Source of the DNA: Mytilus trossulus
Lineage: Eukaryota > Mollusca > Bivalvia > Mytilida > Mytilidae
Length of the DNA: 64,000 nucleotides
Direction: 5' to 3'
Assembly: GCF_036588685.1 (NCBI RefSeq)
Contig: NC_086378.1
Span: forward strand, 29,489,578-29,553,577
The position numbers were made by a program, and so were the translations under genes. Every line of letters starts with the position of its first letter. Within the stretch, counting starts at the first letter, position 1. The notes beneath the pieces are model-generated. The model was not told the origin of the DNA. It did no database searches and saw only the letters and a list, made by a program, of their open reading frames with translations. This document shows, piece after piece, positions 60,201 through 64,000 of the stretch.

Positions 60201-62659
60201 CTCAATAAATGGAATTGACATTTTATTATTGAACTTAATCGTCAATGATTATCGTGATAAAGGATACGAAAGAGAACTTTCCATAAAGTATACCTTTTAC
60301 ACCACTGATAAAACAAACACATTTGTGTTAAAACCACCACATAATAGTACCTCACATCCGGTTGCATTCGAAAAAGAGTCGTAAAAATTTCCCTTGAATT
60401 GGAAAGCTGTAGGAAATTATTTCTACATTTCATTGTAGTAAAAAACTGTCATAAATATTTATCTATTTAAAGGATTTATTTGGTGTTTTTGAAGACTACA
60501 TTAGATAATTGAAGTTTTATGGTATTTAAAGCATGTACTCAGGAAAACTAGGGTTGACGATTTGATTGGTTAACTTCACGTCATTGTAATTGTCTTATAT
60601 CCAATGAACAGTTAATTACAAAAATATTGAACTGTTAGGTAATTTCAAAACGAAAGTCCCTAATTAAATGGCATCATAGAATGTTCAAACACATCAAACG
60701 CAAGATGCCATATTCCTGACTGGGTACAGACATGTTACTATGTAAAAAATGATGGAGTAATCCTGGTTTTATATATGAAAAAGAAGATGTGGTATGATTG
60801 CCAATGAGATAACAGACCACAAGAGACCGAAATCACACAGACATTAACAATTATAGGACACAGTACGGCCTTTAACATTGAGAGTATAGCTTACATTACC
60901 TCTCATTTGTATGACAGTGCCATTAAATTCCATAATTTTGACAACGATGTTTAATGTTATGTTGTACTGGACAAGTTAACACATACTTTAACCAAGTATT
61001 TCTTTATATTTGATAAAAGATAAACTCTGCACATTTTTTTTAAAGTGTAAATTTAACATGTCTAATAGGGAAAAGAATATGGTTGTATTACACTTAGTTT
61101 GTGAAACCACACATTTACCTTTGACCTTGTATGTACTCTAATTTGTCTTGAAAACATATTTGTTAAGATTGTTTTCAATGTTTATTTTAAAACAATATAT
61201 TTGGTCTCTAGATATTTAATTGTCTCAGGTTTTCTAAATCAAATAATAACAAAACTTTTAAAACGGTTGTATGTTATTTTGTGTATGTATTAATTACCTC
61301 CTGGATTCTTTTATGATAAGTTCAAATTCAATTATAATACTGTTTTCAACGGGAAACCCCCTTTTATAAGTAGAATCACACAATAACGTTACATGCACAA
61401 ACATAGACTGTTAAAGTTCGAAGTTAATCATGTAAATAACTGTCAGTACGTACATAAATATTGGATCATAAAGAATGCTAGCACGATTTCATACGTCTCG
61501 ACACTGATTTAACAATATAATGTATGTAAAAGCAAATAACTAAACAAATGTATTTCGAAAGCCACATGTTGGCGGAATTTAGTGACGCTAAATCGGTAAT
61601 TCTCAATTTTCCCGGGAACGACGTAACGTTAACACAAAGGTAAATCCGCGGTACTAGACCTTCACAACAATATATTATGAGAAAATTGCCTTGAAACCGG
61701 AATCTTACGTGAATATTAGTAGAGAGAGCAAGCCATACTCAGTGTTTAAAGGAGCCTTTTATTATTTTTTTTCTCTTTATTTCTTAAATTCTTTTTTTTT
61801 ATATAATAGAAAAAAAAATTATCAGTAATGATTCAAAAATATTCATTCATGAGCAAAATGAAATTAATTTAGGAAAAACAAATTATTCCCTAAAATGGAA
61901 GTTTTTTTGGGTCCCACTCATAAGCGCAACGAAAATTCAAATTTTATATAATAATACGTGTATATTGAAATTTAATTGTAGTAAAAAATTATGAGTTCTA
62001 TGTTGCCACTTTCAACTACAAATATCTTGTCACTCAAATATCTACACTAGTGGGAGCTAGCAACTGATATACCTCAGTAAACTTATGATTAAGGATAAAA
62101 CAAAAACTAAAAATTCTGCTCTATATCTTGATCTTTTCCTTGATCTTGGTATATATGGACTTCAAACTATAATCTGTTAAAAACATGCTAATTTTAATTT
62201 AACATGCCTGAATTAAAAAAACCCGAAACAGCCCGAATGCTGAAACGTTACAATATTGTGTTACAATTTCCTTGAACAGTCTCTTTATCGTCACCCTCAG
62301 AACGAACAAAATTCCCCGTTACAATGTAGTATTCACTTTGTAACATAACACTAATAATAATGAAAGTAAAGCGCAATAAAATAAAAACCAATAAGTTTAG
62401 AGAAAATATTAATAAAAGTAAAGGTAACACTCATAGATTATTTGTTATATGTTATCCTATTTTTCTGATTCACAAAAAAAATGTTATTTCAGCTCCAGTT
62501 AAATTCGTATCAAAACATAATACCAATTTAATCTCTATAATGTTTTGTTGATATATTCTCACTTCAGGAAGAGTATAATCTGTATGAACTGTTTCATACC
62601 AGAATTGGACTTTACAGAAGAGCTTACTTTCATAAAGCTACTAAGGCAGTAGAGTTAAT
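51254..62659 (+). CDS. SAMHD1-like deoxynucleotide triphosphohydrolase (5' part; 8 coding exons, 3' end outside window)
   Basis: HD-domain dNTPase that hydrolyses dNTPs to deoxynucleoside plus triphosphate; in vertebrates it limits nucleotide pools and viral or retroelement reverse transcription. Coding segments: 51254-51286, 52638-52798, 54185-54366, 54858-54940, 55763-55900, 56924-56962, 58796-58969, 62568-62659 (300 residues so far, frame kept, GT-AG introns). The full HD active site is visible: HNRFEHS (His62, equivalent to human His167), LCHD (His123-Asp124; His206/Asp207), HGPYSH (127-132), WTHE (152-155) and DVDKMDY (Asp224; Asp311). Nucleotide-site residues are also kept: [36 protein letters not shown]. 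No SAM domain precedes the HD domain: only 11 residues do. The acidic loop at 88-113 is longer than in human SAMHD1. Remaining exons must lie beyond 64000. Confidence 0.95.
51287..52637 (+). other. SAMHD1-like intron after exon 2
   Basis: Contains a reverse 'gtaccaagtcagg'-family fragment at 51410-51540. The rest is AT-rich with no recognised feature. Confidence 0.55.
52638..52798 (+). CDS. SAMHD1-like exon 3: allosteric segment and first HD histidine
   Basis: Residues 12-65. [12 protein letters not shown] opens the domain. [16 protein letters not shown] contains the Asp, Gln and Arg positions used for allosteric nucleotide binding in human SAMHD1. [12 protein letters not shown] holds the first metal-ligand His. 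Acceptor 'tattcaacag', donor 'attgg|gtaggt'. Confidence 0.96.
52799..54184 (+). other. SAMHD1-like intron after exon 3
   Basis: Contains a long dispersed-repeat copy at 53105-53530; the rest is AT-rich. Confidence 0.6.
53105..53530 (+). repeat. Dispersed repeat (25885-26235 family, opposite orientation)
   Basis: 'aagaagatgtggtatgagtg', 'ggaatcttggctcacaccg', 'caagctataaa', 'acggtctaatttatataaa', 'gaggagacacgacaa' recapitulate the family. The 96-codon ORF at 53240-53530 lies entirely inside it and is not a gene. Confidence 0.8.
54185..54366 (+). CDS. SAMHD1-like exon 4: acidic loop and HD dyad
   Basis: Residues 66-125 plus one base. [12 protein letters not shown] matches the helix after the first HD histidine. 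A charged insertion ([11 protein letters not shown] ... IMTDDDK) precedes [13 protein letters not shown], which carries the catalytic HD. Acceptor 'atatattcag' (54183-54184) was preferred over 'ttcttag' at 54197-54198 because only it keeps the frame. Confidence 0.95.
54367..54857 (+). other. SAMHD1-like intron after exon 4
   Basis: 491 bp, AT-rich. ORFs at 54720-54960 on both strands are shadows of this intron and exon 5. Confidence 0.6.
54858..54940 (+). CDS. SAMHD1-like exon 5
   Basis: Residues 126-153: [12 protein letters not shown], then a basic stretch ending KKWT, matching human HGPFSHMFDGRF ... KWT. Acceptor 'ttttttaag', donor 'ggacg|gtttgt'. Confidence 0.94.
54941..55762 (+). other. 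SAMHD1-like intron after exon 5
   Basis: Contains at 55515-55690 a fragment of the 29805-30265 repeat family ('gtagtatagcgctgttaaaaactcg', 'acacacagaaacgg'). Confidence 0.6.
55763..55900 (+). CDS. SAMHD1-like exon 6
   Basis: Residues 154-199: [13 protein letters not shown] matches the HEQGSVMMFEHLI helix. The rest ([18 protein letters not shown]) corresponds to the EEDICFIKEQI-like segment. Acceptor 'cgatcttag', donor 'aataag|gttatt' (weaker than the others). Confidence 0.92.
55901..56923 (+). other. SAMHD1-like intron after exon 6, with palindrome cluster
   Basis: 1.0 kb, AT-rich apart from the GC-rich palindromic block at 56626-56720. Confidence 0.6.
56626..56720. repeat. Nested CpG-rich palindrome cluster
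   Basis: A perfect 16-bp inverted repeat, 'gaccgtatgagtattt' (56646-56661) with 'aaatactcatacggtc' (56704-56719), encloses an 18-bp perfect palindrome (56685-56702, 'gaccgtacgcgtacggtc'). A near copy at 56627-56644 ('gaccgtaggcgtacggtc') precedes it. CpG density stands out sharply from the surrounding AT-rich intron. Confidence 0.95.
56924..56962 (+). CDS. SAMHD1-like exon 7 (39-bp micro-exon)
   Basis: Thirteen codons, [13 protein letters not shown], phase 0 on both sides. Corresponds to human residues just before EIVSNKRNGID. Acceptor 'cgttttccag', donor 'tatgag|gtaggg'. Accepted despite its size because it joins two strong exons in frame and supplies the aligned residues. Confidence 0.85.
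57871..57950 (+). repeat. 30-bp tandem repeat, 2.7 copies
   Basis: 'tagaactgaaaagctcttta' starts units at 57871 and 57901. A third, diverged partial unit starts at 57931. The period is exactly 30 bp. Confidence 0.9.
57970..58585 (-). repeat. Two diverged 357-bp-family units in tandem
   Basis: 57970-58240 and 58241-58585 contain 'tactgagtcgatgccactgctgg', 'gagggtatcactatcccagtag', 'cctcaggaattatttac' and 'gtctggcgcaaatac'-like blocks. They belong to the 26321 subfamily, reversed. Confidence 0.85.
58796..58969 (+). CDS. SAMHD1-like exon 8: catalytic Asp
   Basis: Residues 213-270: [20 protein letters not shown] contains the Asp equivalent to human Asp311. [16 protein letters not shown] follows, then the [16 protein letters not shown] strand. 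Acceptor 'gttttttgtag', donor 'gacaag|gtagat'. Confidence 0.96.
59390..59760 (+). repeat. Dispersed repeat, related to 45471-45620
   Basis: 'gcatgccgggtgctaaaac', 'gcgctttcaaacgaatttaaacccgg', 'agcctgttacacaggggttg', 'gttgtgtcgttacacc', 'caagtcagaattctgtaattcag'. Confidence 0.65.
60640..60885 (+). repeat. Two adjoining dispersed repeats
   Basis: 60640-60775 is the 32755-32890 family ('aaaacgaaagtccctaatt', 'catattcctgactggg'). 60776-60885 is the 25885-26235 family in opposite orientation ('aagatgtggtatgattgcc', 'acaagagaccgaaa', 'acagtacggcctttaac'). Confidence 0.75.
62568..62659 (+). CDS. SAMHD1-like exon 9 (last in window)
   Basis: Residues 271-300 plus two bases: [20 protein letters not shown] then [11 protein letters not shown]. 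Matches [23 protein letters not shown] of human SAMHD1, including the Arg and His of the allosteric site. Acceptor 'cacttcag', donor 'ttaat|gtaagt'. Confidence 0.95.
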
Positions 62660-64000
62660 GTAAGTAAAGAGACACTTGTTGACTTGCACATGTTAAACAT
62701 AATATGAAATTAAATGTATGACTGCTTTCTAATAATGAGTTCAGTAGGTAGTACACATCATTACAAAACTAAGTAATAAATTACATATATATTTTTTGGT
62801 GTATAACCAAAAAAAATACCTATTTTCATAATTTATACCTTTCAACAACTCTCGACACCGACTAATGAAACCTACTATTTACAGGTAAAATGAAGGGGTC
62901 GTCTCGAATACAAAAACGTCTGATTATCATTACGTACATGTATATAAATTCGATTTGGCGGTTTTATATAGCTACAGAAGATATATTAAAAAGTAAATAA
63001 ATTTATTTCTGTATGATATAATATTGATATTACATGTATTTACACATTTCACGTAGAATTGATTTAAAAATTACTGCCATCATTCCACATCATGCATGAT
63101 CAGCTTTCTCTTCATTTTAATGATTATGTCACATGTCAATACGATAAATGTGTATCTTTAAAATTCTGAAAATTTATGAGAATTTATGAAGCATAATTAC
63201 TGGAATATCGTAGAGCAATTCCCCAATTTTCGAAAATGATCTCAAGGTTTCTTACAAGAAGCGGGTATCACACAGCAATGCCTTATTGAATTTAATGGGA
63301 TCCGTGTTTAACAAGTCTCGTTGATTTTATATGTTACACTGTCATTGCTATATTTTATTTTGTTGTCAACGGGTCAGAAATTGTTTCTCTTTTCCTTGAC
63401 AAAGCTTTGCCGGTTTTATAATCTCGTCTATACTAGTAAAACCCCGTCGCATGTTTTGTGCGCCTGAACTGAGTCCTGAAAATGGTGGTAGTTTGTACGG
63501 CCTTCACACAGTAGAAATTTTAATCCATGATGTGATATCTTGACATTATGCTTCGTCTTCATGATTCATTCCCTGTTAGTCGACCATAGATCGCTGTTTT
63601 TGTTTTGTTTTGTTTTCTTCTTTTTTTCCGTACAATAATCCTCTTCTCTATCTTAATTTGTTTTTAAATGTAATTGACGTGGGTAAAAAGTTGTCTCATT
63701 GCCAAACAAATAAATTTCAAGCAGTAATTCCAATAGTGATCAATGATATTATTTACAATTTATATTTTTGAGACGACCCCTCACATCTTACCTGTCGTAG
63801 TCGTGCTCAACTGTGGGTGTAAACAATTGTTGAAAAGTTCTACTGGAAAACATTGACAGTTTAACATTATAATACACTACAATATACGTCTACTGTTTCT
63901 GAAATTAAAAACAGATACTTGTTGTTTTATTTTCTTGACTGTTAAAATTCTGACTTCTAGAATTTAAAGCAAAAACAGTCAAGGCAAACAAATAACACAG
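62660..64000 (+). other. SAMHD1-like intron, running off the window
   Basis: No exon matching the expected next segment (MITDAFLKAD-like) is visible. 63670-63710 has a small 'aaaaagttgtctcattgcc' fragment of the 25885 family. Confidence 0.55.

Larger units (their letters stand above)
58970..62567 (+). other. SAMHD1-like intron after exon 8 (3.6 kb)
   Basis: Contains repeats at 59390-59760, 59880-59945, 60640-60790 and 60776-60885. 61550-61750 is locally less AT-rich, with several CpGs and no coding frame. No exon needed by the protein alignment is missing here. Confidence 0.6.

Noticed and set aside
61550..61750. GC-richer stretch considered as an exon or promoter
   Set aside because: No open frame joins the flanking exons, the protein alignment needs no exon here, and no promoter motif is evident.
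1..64000. tRNA, rRNA or other structured RNA genes
   Set aside because: Scanning for tRNA B-box-like motifs and rRNA cores by eye gave nothing convincing on either strand; a dedicated search could still find small RNAs.

Overview
This is an AT-rich, intron-rich, repeat-dense eukaryotic window. It most resembles a bivalve mollusc genome, probably a Mytilus-like mussel. Three things point there: multi-exon genes with GT-AG introns of 0.5-4 kb, metazoan gene families (a beta-1,4-galactosyltransferase, a rhodopsin-type GPCR relic, a SAMHD1-like dNTPase), and dispersed repeats I recall from mussel sequence. The species call is inference; no database was searched.

Layout. (1) 1-3535: repeat-rich flank with a non-LTR retrotransposon 3' fragment. 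(2) 3536-15224 (+): a complete seven-exon beta-1,4-galactosyltransferase-family gene. Reading frame is kept across all six introns, giving 387 residues. Exon 4 is preceded by a fresh 101-bp tandem duplication of its acceptor and 5' half. The last intron carries three tandem 357-bp repeat units. (3) 15225-20700: intergenic DNA with an intronless GPCR pseudogene (18395-19444) and a second copy of its TM7 end (20101-20238). (4) 20726-23248 (-): a small BEL/Pao LTR retrotransposon with both LTRs, a primer-binding site and broken gag/protease, but no RT or integrase. It sits inside an older dispersed repeat. A degraded LINE follows it (23370-24456). (5) 24.5-50.6 kb: no convincing host gene. It holds dispersed repeats, several recent tandem or direct duplications (notably 31043-32436), long hairpins, a TTAA-flanked MITE and a Penelope-like RT relic. 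(6) 50.65 kb to the window edge (+): the 5' part of a SAMHD1-like gene. It has a probable non-coding first exon and eight coding exons (51254-62659) with the complete HD active site. The 3' end lies outside the window.

The two intact genes do not form a pathway: one is a Golgi glycosyltransferase, the other a nucleotide-pool and antiviral HD-domain triphosphohydrolase. What links the region is its repeat ecology. One ~357-bp repeat family occurs in introns of both genes, beside the GPCR relic and in intergenic DNA. No RNA gene, CRISPR array or prokaryote-type operon was seen.
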